Positions 1-8,852 are shown, counted from the first letter of the stretch. The stretch is DNA of 64,000 nt from JACRAV01 sp964571235 (GCA_964571235.1 CAZNAI010000004.1:310001-374000), one strand, 5' to 3'. Numbers and translations are program-made. Notes: generated from the letters alone by a model not told the origin.

Positions 1-1
1 T

Positions 2-88
2 ATTGGCCAATTGATGAAACACCCGCTGACCGATATCGGCCTTGAGAAATTCCTCTCTGATTATAAGAAAGCGAATCCCGGAAGATGA
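2..88 (+). CDS. Transaldolase / fructose-6-phosphate aldolase-like protein, C-terminal end only
   Basis: Only the last 28 residues lie in the window, ending KKANPGR at a TGA that overlaps the purB start codon. The stretch KHPLTDIGLEKFLSDY resembles the C-terminal helix of the short transaldolase/fructose-6-phosphate aldolase family, where HPLTDxGLxxF is typical. Family members move dihydroxyacetone units between sugar phosphates in the cytosol. The four-base overlap with purB implies translational coupling. The call rests on one short motif, so the exact member is uncertain. Confidence 0.6.
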   Translation: MGQLMKHPLTDIGLEKFLSDYKKANPGR

Positions 89-1380
89 TCGAAAGATACA
101 CGCTCCCCGAGATGGGAGCGCTCTGGACAGATCAATCAAAGTACGAGACGTGGCTCGAAGTCGAGGTCGAGGCGGCCCGTGCGATGGCCGAATTGAAGAT
201 AATTCCCGCCTCGGCATTCAAGATAATTGCCCGTAAAGCGGCGTTTAGCACCGACCGAGTCAACAAGATCGAAGCGGAAGTCAATCACGATGTCATCGCC
301 TTTCTGACGGCGGTCTCGGAAAAAGTCGGGCCGGCCTCGCGGTATTTGCATTACGGGATGACTTCTTCCGACGTGCTCGACACCGCGCTCTCACTCCAGA
401 TGAAGAGAGCCGCCGCAATCATCGATGCCAAGGTGGTCATCGCGCTTGGAGAAATCAAACGGCTTGCAGTAAAATACAAGATGACCCCGTGCATCGGGCG
501 AACCCACGGAGTCCTGGCCGAACCGACCACCGCGGGACTAAAATTCGCCGTCTGGTACACCGAATTAATTCGTCGCCGCGAGATGTTAGCGCGGGCGACT
601 AAGACGATTTCTGTCGGTTGCATTTCCGGTGCGGTCGGAAACTTCGCCAATCTCGATCCGAAAGTTGAAGAGAAGGTCTGCAAACGCCTTGGTTTGACTC
701 CAGCCGCTGTGTCGACTCAGGTTCTCCAGCGGGACCGTCACGCCGAATTCATCACCGCGCTGTCACTGTTGACATCGTCGCTTGAGAAATTCGCGACCGA
801 AATTCGCAACCTTCAGCGGACCGAAATCGGCGAGATGATGGAAGGATTCTCCAAAAAGCAAAAGGGATCGTCGGCCATGCCCCACAAACGCAACCCGATC
901 ACCGCCGAGCGGATCAGCGGTATCGCGCGTCTCTTGCGCGGCTATGCCGTTTCGGCGATGGAGAATGTCACCCTCTGGCATGAGCGGGATATCGCGCACT
1001 CGTCAGTTGAGAGAGTGATCATTCCCGACGCCACAATCATCACCGACTACGCCCTGGCCAAGTTCAACGGCCTCTTGTCCGGACTGCTCGTGAATGAAAA
1101 ACGGATGTTCGACAATATTTTCTACGGCGGCGGCCTCGTTTTTTCTCAGCGACTCTTGCTGAAACTTACTGGTCCGGCCGGCGACCGCGACAAGGCGTAC
1201 CGGATGGTTCAGCGCAATGCGTTGTCGGCGGCGGACGGTAGGGGGAGATTTGACGAATTGGTCAAAAAGGACGCCGAGATCGGTCAGTTCTTATCGACAC
1301 GAGAGATCGACGAGTGTTTTGATATCAGCTACTACACACGCCGCGTACCGGTCATATTCAAACGAGTGTTCGCGAAATGA
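85..1380 (+). CDS. purB: Adenylosuccinate lyase
   Basis: 431 residues, normal for the family. It splits SAICAR to AICAR and adenylosuccinate to AMP, each releasing fumarate, in purine synthesis in the cytosol. The fumarase/aspartase superfamily signature GSSAMPHKRNP is at residues 261-271 with the flexible-loop catalytic serine. His68 (in NHDV) and His141 (in GRTHG) match the conserved active-site histidines, and YGMTSSD at 90-96 is another family motif. The ATG lies in an ATGA overlap with the upstream aldolase gene, and the stop overlaps psd. Clustering with purS and purQ supports a biosynthetic role. Confidence 0.97.
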   Translation: MIERYTLPEMGALWTDQSKYETWLEVEVEAARAMAELKIIPASAFKIIARKAAFSTDRVNKIEAEVNHDVIAFLTAVSEKVGPASRYLHYGMTSSDVLDTALSLQMKRAAAIIDAKVVIALGEIKRLAVKYKMTPCIGRTHGVLAEPTTAGLKFAVWYTELIRRREMLARATKTISVGCISGAVGNFANLDPKVEEKVCKRLGLTPAAVSTQVLQRDRHAEFITALSLLTSSLEKFATEIRNLQRTEIGEMMEGFSKKQKGSSAMPHKRNPITAERISGIARLLRGYAVSAMENVTLWHERDIAHSSVERVIIPDATIITDYALAKFNGLLSGLLVNEKRMFDNIFYGGGLVFSQRLLLKLTGPAGDRDKAYRMVQRNALSAADGRGRFDELVKKDAEIGQFLSTREIDECFDISYYTRRVPVIFKRVFAK

Positions 1381-2036
1381 TTGCAAAAGAAGGCATTCCG
1401 TTTGTTGTAATCGGCCTGCTCCTGACGCTCGCGGTCATTTGGGCCGGCACCAAGTGGAACAATACTCTGCTCTGGGTTGTGAGCACCCTTCTGGCGATTC
1501 TGACTGTCTTTGTCACTTTTTTCTTTCGGGATCCGGAGCGGCATTGTCCGGACGAGCCGGGACTGATCGTTTCGCCCGCCGACGGCACAGTGCTATCTAT
1601 CGACACAATTCCGTCCCACCTAATTCTCGGTCCAAACAGTATCAAAGTTTCAATCTTTCTATCGGTGATGAATGTTCATGTCAACCGGGTGCCGATATCC
1701 GGCACGGTAGACTATGTGAAGTATGTCCCCGGCCAATTCCTCGTGGCCTTTGCCGAAAAAGCCTCCGACGAGAATGAGCACACTGAAATCGGCATGAGCG
1801 ATTCTTTCGGAAGAAAAGTAGTGTTTAAGCAGATCGCCGGCTTGATCGCCCGGCGCATTGTTTGCAAAGTACAGCCGCAAGACCGGCTCCGCATCGGCGA
1901 TCGGTTTGGTCTCATTCGGTTCGGATCGCGAATGGATATTCTTCTTCCTGCGGGAAGTTTAGTAAGCCTCAAAAAAGGTGACCACACCAAGGGCGGTGAG
2001 ACAATCCTCGGCCGCCTACCCGGAGGAAAGCCGTAA
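1377..2036 (+). CDS. psd: Phosphatidylserine decarboxylase, short type
   Basis: 219 residues with two hydrophobic segments at about 8-24 and 31-50, then the catalytic domain. It decarboxylates phosphatidylserine to phosphatidylethanolamine at the inner membrane. The self-processing site is RFGS, with Ser184 as the expected pyruvoyl residue. PADG (67-70) and the histidine in NVHVNR (His101) fit the charge relay used in autocleavage. The length and position of the motif match the compact Psd form of archaea and many bacteria rather than the longer E. coli form. It overlaps purB by four bases and is followed one base later by pssA, so substrate and product enzymes are coupled. Confidence 0.93.
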   Translation: MIAKEGIPFVVIGLLLTLAVIWAGTKWNNTLLWVVSTLLAILTVFVTFFFRDPERHCPDEPGLIVSPADGTVLSIDTIPSHLILGPNSIKVSIFLSVMNVHVNRVPISGTVDYVKYVPGQFLVAFAEKASDENEHTEIGMSDSFGRKVVFKQIAGLIARRIVCKVQPQDRLRIGDRFGLIRFGSRMDILLPAGSLVSLKKGDHTKGGETILGRLPGGKP

Positions 2037-2037
2037 G

Positions 2038-2826
2038 ATGAACGCTCCGAATTATCGCGGCATTTTCCCCGGCCTGTTCACCATGGGGAATGTTGTCTGC
2101 GGTTTTGTCGCCCTTTTGTCAGTGGTTGAAGGGAAAATTGTCACTGCCTGCTGGCTGGTGATACTGGCGGCCTTCTTGGATTCTCTTGATGGCAAGGTCG
2201 CGCGACTAAGCAAAACGACCAGCCAGTTCGGTGTCGAGCTTGATTCACTTGCGGACTTTCTTTCATTCGGCGTTGCGCCGGGCTTGATCGCCTATATGGC
2301 CAAACTGGAATCGCTCGGCACCCCAGGGAAGATCATCACCATTGTCTACATTATGGCGGCGGCGTTTCGTCTGGCCCGCTTCAACGTCATGGCCGATTCC
2401 GAAGAGAAGCGCGACTTTGTCGGCCTGCCGGTCCCGGGAGCGGCCCTGACACTCGTTTCATTTGTCATCTTCTCGTACGCGCAATGGGGAACGCTCCAAT
2501 ACGACGAAATGCTGGTCGGCATGCTCGTGCTTTTTTCTTTTCTGATGGTCTCCAGCGTTCAATACGACACCCTGCCCGACCGGGTCCATAATGTCAACGA
2601 TCGAATAAAAATGGGCGTAGCGCTGGCGCTGGTACTCGTTGTGGCCGTGGTGTTTATCATCAAGGCGAGCTTGCTCAGACTGTTGTTGTTTCCGCTCTTT
2701 TCGATTTATATATTGTTCGGGATGGCCCGCGAGGGGTATCGACTTATTTTTCTCGGTGTAAACAAAGTGACCGGTCGTGCGCATGGCCGCGGCGACACAA
2801 ATGAAGAAGACGACAACCATGAATAG
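2038..2826 (+). CDS. pssA: CDP-diacylglycerol-serine O-phosphatidyltransferase
   Basis: 262 residues from the ATG one base after the psd stop; a longer reading frame starting inside psd is not credible. It makes phosphatidylserine from CDP-diacylglycerol and serine in the inner membrane. The CDP-alcohol phosphotransferase signature is complete: Asp48, Asp51, Gly52, Ala55, Arg56, Gly65, Asp69 and Asp73 have exact family spacing. Several hydrophobic helices follow, up to about residue 240, then a charged tail. Together with psd it forms a two-step phosphatidylethanolamine pathway embedded in a purine operon. Confidence 0.93.
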   Translation: MNAPNYRGIFPGLFTMGNVVCGFVALLSVVEGKIVTACWLVILAAFLDSLDGKVARLSKTTSQFGVELDSLADFLSFGVAPGLIAYMAKLESLGTPGKIITIVYIMAAAFRLARFNVMADSEEKRDFVGLPVPGAALTLVSFVIFSYAQWGTLQYDEMLVGMLVLFSFLMVSSVQYDTLPDRVHNVNDRIKMGVALALVLVVAVVFIIKASLLRLLLFPLFSIYILFGMAREGYRLIFLGVNKVTGRAHGRGDTNEEDDNHE

Positions 2827-3064
2827 CAAAGTTACGATTTTTGTCCGCCTGAAAGACGGCGTTCTCGACCCGCAAGGGGTGACCATTCAAAAAGCCCTAT
2901 CCCAAATGGGCTACGACGAGTTTCTCTCGGTTCGTTCCGGGCGTTTTTTTGAGCTGGAAATCAAAGACAACCCCACCAATATCGATGCCCGAATTGACGA
3001 GGTTTGCTCAAAGCTCCTGGCCAATCCGGTGATCGAGCGTTTCAGCGTGGAGAAGCAAAAGTGA
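2819..3064 (+). CDS. purS: Phosphoribosylformylglycinamidine synthase, PurS subunit
   Basis: 81 residues, the usual PurS size. It is the small structural subunit that joins PurQ and PurL to convert FGAR to FGAM in purine synthesis. The pattern VRLKDGVLDPQG near the N-terminus and GYDEFLSVRSGRFFELEI further on is characteristic. The chosen ATG (MNSKVTIF) overlaps the last eight bases of pssA; an in-frame ATG at 2801 would add six residues. The stop overlaps the purQ start. No purL gene is seen in the window. Confidence 0.92.
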   Translation: MNSKVTIFVRLKDGVLDPQGVTIQKALSQMGYDEFLSVRSGRFFELEIKDNPTNIDARIDEVCSKLLANPVIERFSVEKQK

Positions 3065-3774
3065 AATTCGGCGTTGTCACATTTCCCGGCTCCAACTGCG
3101 ACTACGATTCGTACGCCGCAGTCAAACATGTGCTGGGCGAGGAAGTCAATTTTCTGTGGCATCAATCGGCTGATTTAGAGGGGAGTGACGTTGTCATCCT
3201 GCCGGGCGGCTTTTCCTACGGCGACTATCTTCGTGCCGGAGCGATTGCCCGATTTTCTCCGATCATGAACTCAGTTGTTTCCTTTGCTCGTTCAGGCGGG
3301 ATTGTCGTCGGTATTTGCAACGGTTTTCAGGTCCTGACCGAGTCGGGACTTCTGCCCGGAGCACTCATTCGCAACAGCCATCTTCGATTCGCCTGCAAGT
3401 TTGTCTATCTGCGGGTTGAAAATGCACAGACTGTGTTCACTGCCGCGTGCAGGGAAGGGGAGATTCTCAAAATGCCGATTGCCCATGGCGAAGGGAATTT
3501 CTACCACTTTAGCGGCGACATCAAAGCGCTCGAAGAAAGTGGCCAGGTCATGTTTCGGTATGTCGACGCCCAGGGCGTTCAAACCGCCGAGGCGAACCCG
3601 AACGGTTCGCTCAACAGCATCGCCGGAATCAGAAACGCCGAAGGCAATGTCTTTGGCATGATGCCCCATCCGGAGCGGGCGGTTGAGCCGATCCTCGGTT
3701 CATCCGACGGCCTCAAGCTCTTCCAATCACTGGTCGGTGCGCAGAGCGCGGTCGGAATGGCGGGCCAACGGTGA
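3061..3774 (+). CDS. purQ: Phosphoribosylformylglycinamidine synthase, PurQ glutaminase subunit
   Basis: 237 residues from a GTG start that overlaps the purS stop. It is a class I glutamine amidotransferase delivering ammonia to PurL for FGAM formation. The nucleophile is Cys86 in VGICNGFQVL, the oxyanion region is LPGGFSYGDYLRAGA, and the catalytic His is in MMPHPERA near the C-terminus. The separate small PurQ plus PurS arrangement is the Bacillus/archaeal form, not the fused proteobacterial enzyme. The stop overlaps the next small membrane-protein gene. Confidence 0.96.
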   Translation: MKFGVVTFPGSNCDYDSYAAVKHVLGEEVNFLWHQSADLEGSDVVILPGGFSYGDYLRAGAIARFSPIMNSVVSFARSGGIVVGICNGFQVLTESGLLPGALIRNSHLRFACKFVYLRVENAQTVFTAACREGEILKMPIAHGEGNFYHFSGDIKALEESGQVMFRYVDAQGVQTAEANPNGSLNSIAGIRNAEGNVFGMMPHPERAVEPILGSSDGLKLFQSLVGAQSAVGMAGQR

Positions 3775-4034
3775 ACCGCCGTGAGATTGTCTTTCTGGTT
3801 GCCCTTCTGCTCGCCGCAGTTATTGGTGGGTTGTTTGGGGACATCATCGGCACGTATCTACCCGACGGCGCCGCCAAGACCTTGTTCACCAAGTCGATAC
3901 AGGTCGGATTTTCACCCACCCAGGTTGAATTTTACGCTATTTCGTTCACCATTGGCCTCATGTTTAAGATCAACTTTGTCTCGGCTTTGTTTGTTATATT
4001 AGTGGTAGTATATTTTCGATGGTGGTACCTGTAA
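3771..4034 (+). CDS. DUF4321-like small membrane protein
   Basis: 87 residues from a GTG that overlaps the purQ stop by four bases. A first hydrophobic segment covers about residues 7-25, and a second stretch with FTIGLMFKINFVSALFVI ends at RWWYL. The pattern matches the small DUF4321 family, found beside purine or septation genes in several phyla and of unknown function. It is presumably an inner-membrane protein. Translational coupling to purQ suggests co-expression but no purine role is known. The family assignment is from the overall pattern and is moderate. Confidence 0.6.
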   Translation: MNRREIVFLVALLLAAVIGGLFGDIIGTYLPDGAAKTLFTKSIQVGFSPTQVEFYAISFTIGLMFKINFVSALFVILVVVYFRWWYL

Positions 4035-4061
4035 TAGTCGTCGTGCTGTAGGAGGCACAAG

Positions 4062-4271
4062 ATGTTTAACAATATTGGCATGCCCGAACTCTTGGTGATT
4101 GTGTTTGTCATCCTGCTGTTGTTCGGGGCCAAGAAGCTCCCCGAATTGGCCCAGGGACTTGGCAAGGGAATTCGTGAATTCAAAAAAGCGATGAAAGACA
4201 CCACCGATGAGGTGAAAGGTTCGACCGATGTCAGCAATCGCAACGACTCGAACAACCCCAAACCTCACTAA
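4062..4271 (+). CDS. tatA: Twin-arginine translocase subunit TatA/TatE
   Basis: 69 residues with the diagnostic order: a short periplasmic N-terminus, one membrane helix (LLVIVFVILLLFG), the FGAKKLPELA hinge, an amphipathic helix GLGKGIREFKKAM and a polar tail. TatA oligomers form the passage for folded twin-arginine substrates across the inner membrane. A strong Shine-Dalgarno, AGGAGG, lies just upstream of the ATG. Two TATATT hexamers end at about 4000 and 4014 and may mark a promoter, but the -35 boxes are poor. The partner tatC is about 44 kb away at 48.5 kb. Confidence 0.95.
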   Translation: MFNNIGMPELLVIVFVILLLFGAKKLPELAQGLGKGIREFKKAMKDTTDEVKGSTDVSNRNDSNNPKPH

Positions 4272-4306
4272 TCGATTACAACCGATTTCACCACCCAGGA
4301 ATTTCG

Positions 4307-4765
4307 ATGGCTGTCGCCTTTTCCAAACAAGACTCCGACAAAGTGGCCGCGGTACTTGCCGCCGAGAAAACCACATTTGAGAAAGACCATTATCGCCTTC
4401 GCATTGTCAATTCTGAAGACAAGAGAATACTAGTCCTTGAGGTCTATCCCGAAGTCGATCTGGGGAAAACACGCGGCATGCTGGTGGTGGTGTATACCGG
4501 CAATTCGCACATGCAACTTCACAATTGCACCGGATATGTCGTCTCCGAAGAGCTGGGAGAGGTCACTTTTGTGACCGAGTCGCAAAAACGTCTGTCGGGG
4601 TTAGTGGTCGAACGGGGCGCTTCGTGCTCACTGTATGCTGAACTCAATCGCGATTTGATCTCGTCGGATTTTACCAAACTGGGGATCGAAGTCATGCTCT
4701 CCGGTGTCGCCCTATCTCTGGCCGAAGAGATCCTCGGTCAACACGATGAGACTGGCGGCGCGTAG
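4307..4765 (+). CDS. Conserved hypothetical protein
   Basis: 152 residues, no signal peptide or membrane helix, mixed alpha/beta. I do not recognise the family. The sequence has a run of predicted strands (HYRLRIVNS, RILVLEVYPEVDL, RGMLVVVYTG) and a cysteine-containing HNCTGYVVSEE. It starts 35 bases after tatA and is followed by a bidirectional-looking terminator, so it may be the last gene of the purine/tat transcription unit. Codon usage matches its neighbours. No function is proposed. Confidence 0.65.
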   Translation: MAVAFSKQDSDKVAAVLAAEKTTFEKDHYRLRIVNSEDKRILVLEVYPEVDLGKTRGMLVVVYTGNSHMQLHNCTGYVVSEELGEVTFVTESQKRLSGLVVERGASCSLYAELNRDLISSDFTKLGIEVMLSGVALSLAEEILGQHDETGGA

Positions 4766-4794
4766 TCGAGTTCAACGCCCAATAGACAAATAAG

Positions 4795-4824
4795 AAAGCC
4801 GCCCCGGATCTCCGGAGCGGCTTT
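4795..4824. terminator. Stem-loop terminator between convergent genes
   Basis: AAAGCCGC and GCGGCTTT form an eight-pair outer stem, with an inner CCGGA/TCCGG helix. It sits between the stop of the 4307-4765 gene and the end of the minus-strand kinase gene. The A-rich left arm and T-rich right arm let it work in both directions. Confidence 0.75.
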
Positions 4825-4845
4825 GTCATTTCAATTCGAATTGCG

Positions 4846-7296
4846 TTAGGCCCGCACCGAGAACGACTCGACAAACGCCTGCAGATCGGCCACTATCTCA
4901 GTAGCTTTCTGATACCGCTCAGCCGGGTCTTTTCTCAACGACCGCGTGACGACGTGATCAAACAGCGGCGGCACGTGCGGATTAACCATCGACGGCTTGT
5001 CCGGCTCGGTGTTCATGATCGAGTAGATCAGGGAAGTGATGTTCTCGCCTCGGAACGGACGGCGCCCAAGCAGAAGTTCGTACATCACGACTCCGAGCGA
5101 GAAGAGGTCGGCCCGACGGTCGGTTGGCATTCCCTTTAGTTGCTCGGGAGAAATGTAGTTCGGTGTACCCATCGCGATACCGGTCTTGGTCATAGAGTTC
5201 GAATCGATACGGGCAATTCCGAAATCCATAACCTTGATCGAATAATCCTTCAGGACCATGATATTCGCCGGTTTGATGTCACGATGGACAATGCCCCGCT
5301 CATGCGCATAGGTCAGCGCACTACACACCTGCACAATCATTTGCGCGATGATCTTGTAATTGAATTTGGTCTTGCGCTTGATTAGTTCTTCAAGTGTCTG
5401 ACCTTCAAGATACTCCATCGCGATATATTGCAATGAGGCCTCTGAGCCGACGTCGTAAATTGTCACAATATTCGGATGCGACAGTTTGCCGGCGGCTTGC
5501 GCCTCGCGGAAAAGGCGTTCTTTGAGCTCGGCCAGCTCGGCCGGGTCATTCACAAAATCCAGGCGAATAGTCTTTAGCGCTACCGGGCGATTGATCGCGG
5601 GGTCGATTCCTTTGTAGACCATACCCATCGCGCCCTTACCAAGTGATCCCGTCACCTGATACCGTCCCAGATTCTTAAGATCGCTGGCGCCCAGCGGAGT
5701 CTTCTGTGGTTCGACTTCAAGCGGCGTGTCGATCGGGCCGCTGTCGCTCGTCGTATCGGCTGGCTCGGCGATCTGTACTGCGCGGGGACGCTGGGGCTTT
5801 TCCACTTTGCCTGAGTCGGGAGATGCGGTTGCCGCGATATCAGGATTGATAGTCTGATGATCCTGAAATCCGCCGCTTTCAGCCAAAGCCCGTGTCTTAC
5901 CTGAACCTGAGGCATCGGAAGACAACGCGGCAGTGGCAAGATTTTCCGGATCGCCCGAAGACGACCGAATAGCTCGAACCGCCGGTTCCGGCTGAAGAGA
6001 AGAGTCTTTTCGTGCTTTCACTTTGAGGGGGTGCTTCTCCGATTTGTGCGCAACCGGCGCGATGCCTGTCAACAACGGCGAATCAAGTAGCGGCGCCGCG
6101 ATCATCAGCAAGAGCAACTCAAATCCCAGGTAGATTGTGCTGGGTAGTTGGTTGAACTGAGTCAACAGAAGATAATCGATATTGAGCAGAACGACCATGC
6201 ACCCACCGACTGTCAAGAGCCGGTGGACCGGCGCCAGACGCGGCAATAACAGTGATGCCGCGGCGCCGAGCCCAAACATGATGAGCAGAATCAGGCCCGA
6301 AGTTGCGCTGTTGATATTGATCATTCGCTGATTGATGATGTTATCCAGCACTGTGGCTTTTACAACCGAACTGGAAACACTCGATCCGACATTGGTAGAG
6401 TAGGCGTCATTGTTAGACGGATCGTCAACTGCTACCACAACCGCTTTCCCTTTGAGTCGGTTTAAGTCGAATCCCTTGGCCAGTACTTCGGAAGCCGAGA
6501 AAGTTGGTATCGGCTGGCCTTTGCCAAACGAAATGAAATACTGACCGTTGTCGTTTATTGGGATCGTACGTTTGCCACCCAGCGAAACCGCCTTGCCATC
6601 CTCGATTCTGATCTGATCGGTCGGTACGCCGAGATAGACAGCCGCAGACCTCAGCGCCAGCGACGGGTAGTAGTAGCCGTCGAAATTCATATAGAGCGGT
6701 TGGTGACGCAGGACCATATCTTCGTCCGGAAATTCGAGATTGAACCCGAGTTGATCTTGCGACGCCAACAGCTTATCCGCCGGCAGAAATACTTTGCGAG
6801 CGTTCACTCCGGACCTGCCACCCAGTTCACCAAGAAGATTGGATACCGAGACTGAATTTTTGAACAGATACTTCGGATTAGCAGTCTTGTTGCTTTTGTA
6901 CGGAGCGGTGGCGATGTCGTACGAAAGGACCGTTTTATCCACCCACGCCAGTTGGCTGGCCAGAATGTCGTTGTATCCCGCCGAATCCTGAGCGCCGTCC
7001 TCCGAGAGCGGGAAGTCGATAGCGACAACTCCGGGCCCGGCAGTTCCGACCGCCGCCAGCAAATCGGCAACCAGATCGCGATTCCACGGCCACTTGCCGA
7101 ACTGTGTCTGAGAGCGGGCGTCGATAGAAACGATCGCCACATTCTGCGGCAAGTCGTCGCTGGCCGCTATTTTTACAAGCAGGTCGTTGATACTGCGCTC
7201 AACTTTGTCGAGCGGCCCAAAGCCGTTGATGTACAGAATGGCCGCGAAGACCGCCACCAGCAGGCACAGTATATACGAGGAATATCGGCTTAACAT
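4846..7296 (-). CDS. CHASE2 sensor domain Ser/Thr protein kinase
   Basis: 816 residues. An N-terminal helix (about 8-25) anchors an extracytoplasmic CHASE2 domain (about 30-325), followed by three membrane helices (about 333-351, 360-378, 386-404), a low-complexity linker (about 410-540) and a eukaryote-like kinase domain (546-810). Kinase landmarks are the glycine loop GKGAMG (553-558), Lys575, HRDIKPAN (671-678) and DFG (691-693). It presumably senses an unknown periplasmic signal and phosphorylates Ser/Thr in the cytoplasm. An AGGGAG site precedes the ATG. It is last in a minus-strand operon after a metallophosphoesterase and an FHA-domain protein, a plausible substrate/reader. Confidence 0.93.
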   Translation of the reverse strand: MLSRYSSYILCLLVAVFAAILYINGFGPLDKVERSINDLLVKIAASDDLPQNVAIVSIDARSQTQFGKWPWNRDLVADLLAAVGTAGPGVVAIDFPLSEDGAQDSAGYNDILASQLAWVDKTVLSYDIATAPYKSNKTANPKYLFKNSVSVSNLLGELGGRSGVNARKVFLPADKLLASQDQLGFNLEFPDEDMVLRHQPLYMNFDGYYYPSLALRSAAVYLGVPTDQIRIEDGKAVSLGGKRTIPINDNGQYFISFGKGQPIPTFSASEVLAKGFDLNRLKGKAVVVAVDDPSNNDAYSTNVGSSVSSSVVKATVLDNIINQRMININSATSGLILLIMFGLGAAASLLLPRLAPVHRLLTVGGCMVVLLNIDYLLLTQFNQLPSTIYLGFELLLLMIAAPLLDSPLLTGIAPVAHKSEKHPLKVKARKDSSLQPEPAVRAIRSSSGDPENLATAALSSDASGSGKTRALAESGGFQDHQTINPDIAATASPDSGKVEKPQRPRAVQIAEPADTTSDSGPIDTPLEVEPQKTPLGASDLKNLGRYQVTGSLGKGAMGMVYKGIDPAINRPVALKTIRLDFVNDPAELAELKERLFREAQAAGKLSHPNIVTIYDVGSEASLQYIAMEYLEGQTLEELIKRKTKFNYKIIAQMIVQVCSALTYAHERGIVHRDIKPANIMVLKDYSIKVMDFGIARIDSNSMTKTGIAMGTPNYISPEQLKGMPTDRRADLFSLGVVMYELLLGRRPFRGENITSLIYSIMNTEPDKPSMVNPHVPPLFDHVVTRSLRKDPAERYQKATEIVADLQAFVESFSVRA

Positions 7297-7307
7297 ACGC
7301 TCACTCC

Positions 7308-8036
7308 CTAACGTCCTATTGCAATTCTCTCTATGAGCAAAGCAGGGGCGTTGACCTCTGCCATCTTTTTTTGCGTAACTGTGAAATCGTACTCGACACG
7401 ACGGTAGTACACGTCGACCGTGTCCGAATCATACACCACGTAACACGAGCGCGGGTCATCGTCTCGCGGTTGGCCGACCGAACCGACATTCACCAAGTAA
7501 CGGTTTTCGTCCAGCGGCTGGAAATCATGGCCGAACCTCGATCGCACTTTCTGATCCTCGCCAATTGAGAAAATTGTCGGCAAATGACTGTGCCCGAAAA
7601 AACAGATGAAGGCGTCGGTAGCGTCGAACGCCTTGGCGGCCGCTTTGGGAGTCAGGATGTAGTGCCAGTTTTCTGGTTCAAAGGGAGAGGCATGCACAAA
7701 CTGCAGATCAGCCGCGCGCTTTTGCATTTCAAATCGCTCGATCATTGCTATCAGGCGGTCATCCAGTTGTTTTCGCGTCCATTCCATCGACGAACGGGCG
7801 ACGTCGTTCAGGGCCTGGTCATTCATCCGTCCCAGAGCCGCGCTTTCATGATTGCCCATCAGCCGGACCCGGCAATTCTTCTCAACCAATTCAAGGCAGG
7901 CCACCGGATCGGAACCATACCCGACCACGTCGCCCAGACAAATGACCTGGTCGATCTTTTGACTTTCGATATCGCGAAATACGGCGGTCAGCGCTTCGAG
8001 ATTGGCGTGGATGTCGGACAAGAGCGCCAGCCGCAT
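7308..8036 (-). CDS. Metallophosphoesterase, YfcE/diadenosine-tetraphosphatase-like
   Basis: 242 residues. Calcineurin-like metal motifs are in order: DIHAN (8-12), GDVVGYG, GNHE and GHSH, then NVGSVGQPRD, the C-terminal signature of the YfcE/MJ0936 branch. These enzymes cleave phosphodiesters or phosphomonoesters with two metals; the substrate cannot be read from sequence. It is flanked by FHA (one-base overlap) and kinase (11-base gap) genes, so it may act in the same signalling circuit, but it is not a PPM or PPP protein phosphatase. Confidence 0.87.
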   Translation of the reverse strand: MRLALLSDIHANLEALTAVFRDIESQKIDQVICLGDVVGYGSDPVACLELVEKNCRVRLMGNHESAALGRMNDQALNDVARSSMEWTRKQLDDRLIAMIERFEMQKRAADLQFVHASPFEPENWHYILTPKAAAKAFDATDAFICFFGHSHLPTIFSIGEDQKVRSRFGHDFQPLDENRYLVNVGSVGQPRDDDPRSCYVVYDSDTVDVYYRRVEYDFTVTQKKMAEVNAPALLIERIAIGR

Positions 8037-8737
8037 TAGTTCCGGCCTTCGACAAACTTATAAGTCGATTTGCCGACCGTGACGATGTCGCCGTTTTTGA
8101 GCACACATCGGCTGGTCGGTTCGCCGTTAACTAATACCCGTTTCTGACTTCCCAGATTAATCAGGCAAAACGTCTGATTCTCGTTGGTGATCTTCGCCTG
8201 AATGCCGGAAAGGAAAAATCCCTGCGCCTTTATGTGCACGAATTTCGCCTTGCCGATCGTGGTCACTTCGCGATCCAGTTTGTACTCGGCGAACTCGGCG
8301 TTTTCCTCGCCAATGAGCACCGAGCCGCCGTACTTGGCGACAATCTGACGTTCCATCTTGTCGTTCTCGATAAGGTCGCGCTGACGCTTGGTATTTAAGA
8401 CCATCGTACCATCCATCGTCTGGCGGTCATCGCCTGCCCCGGCGGCACTGGCTTCGCAGTGGTAAACCAGCGCGTACTTGCCAATGGTGATAGTGTCATT
8501 GTCGCGAAGGACTTCCTCGGTGATTTTGCGGTTGTTCACAAAGGTGCCGTTGAGCGACTCATTGTCGATAATCACCGCGGCGTTGTTGTTGAACTCAATC
8601 ATGGCATGTTTGCGCGACACGCCGCGATTTTCCAGCACGATATCGTTATCGTTGGTTCGTCCTATGCTGATTCGTTTCTTTTCAGTGACCACTCGCTCGA
8701 TCACTTTGTCTTCGTACTTGACCACGATCTCAGCCAT
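8036..8737 (-). CDS. Protein with two FHA domains
   Basis: 233 residues. An FHA domain occupies about residues 15-95 with SIGRTNDNDIV, VSRKHAMIEF and NGTFVNN, the conserved phosphothreonine-binding loops. A second, more divergent FHA fold covers about 150-230 (TTIGKAKFVHI and SQKRVLVNGEP). The linker contains QTMDGTMVL, a candidate threonine phosphorylation site like those in GarA-type FHA proteins. Encoded first in the operon, ahead of a CHASE2 kinase, it likely reads or receives kinase phosphorylation. AAGGA precedes the ATG. Confidence 0.9.
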   Translation of the reverse strand: MAEIVVKYEDKVIERVVTEKKRISIGRTNDNDIVLENRGVSRKHAMIEFNNNAAVIIDNESLNGTFVNNRKITEEVLRDNDTITIGKYALVYHCEASAAGAGDDRQTMDGTMVLNTKRQRDLIENDKMERQIVAKYGGSVLIGEENAEFAEYKLDREVTTIGKAKFVHIKAQGFFLSGIQAKITNENQTFCLINLGSQKRVLVNGEPTSRCVLKNGDIVTVGKSTYKFVEGRN

Positions 8738-8817
8738 ACCGGCATCCTTTCAAAAAAGTCGATCCATTATTTCCATTCTTAACAAACCTGTCCCAAAACC
8801 GGGATTCCGGCCCGCGC

Positions 8818-8846
8818 TTGTACTCCGAGGGCCATTCGGTTATATT
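8818..8846 (+). promoter_or_regulatory. Putative housekeeping promoter of dus
   Basis: TTGTAC and TATATT are 17 bases apart. The predicted start of transcription falls on or next to the dus ATG at 8853, and there is no ribosome-binding sequence, so the mRNA may be leaderless. The -35 box is weak. Confidence 0.4.
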
Positions 8847-8852
8847 GTCGGC

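Noticed and set aside
8478..8852. Longer start for the dihydrouridine synthase
   Set aside because: The extension is antisense to the FHA gene and covers the promoter region; the family begins at MRIGNLNLDG.
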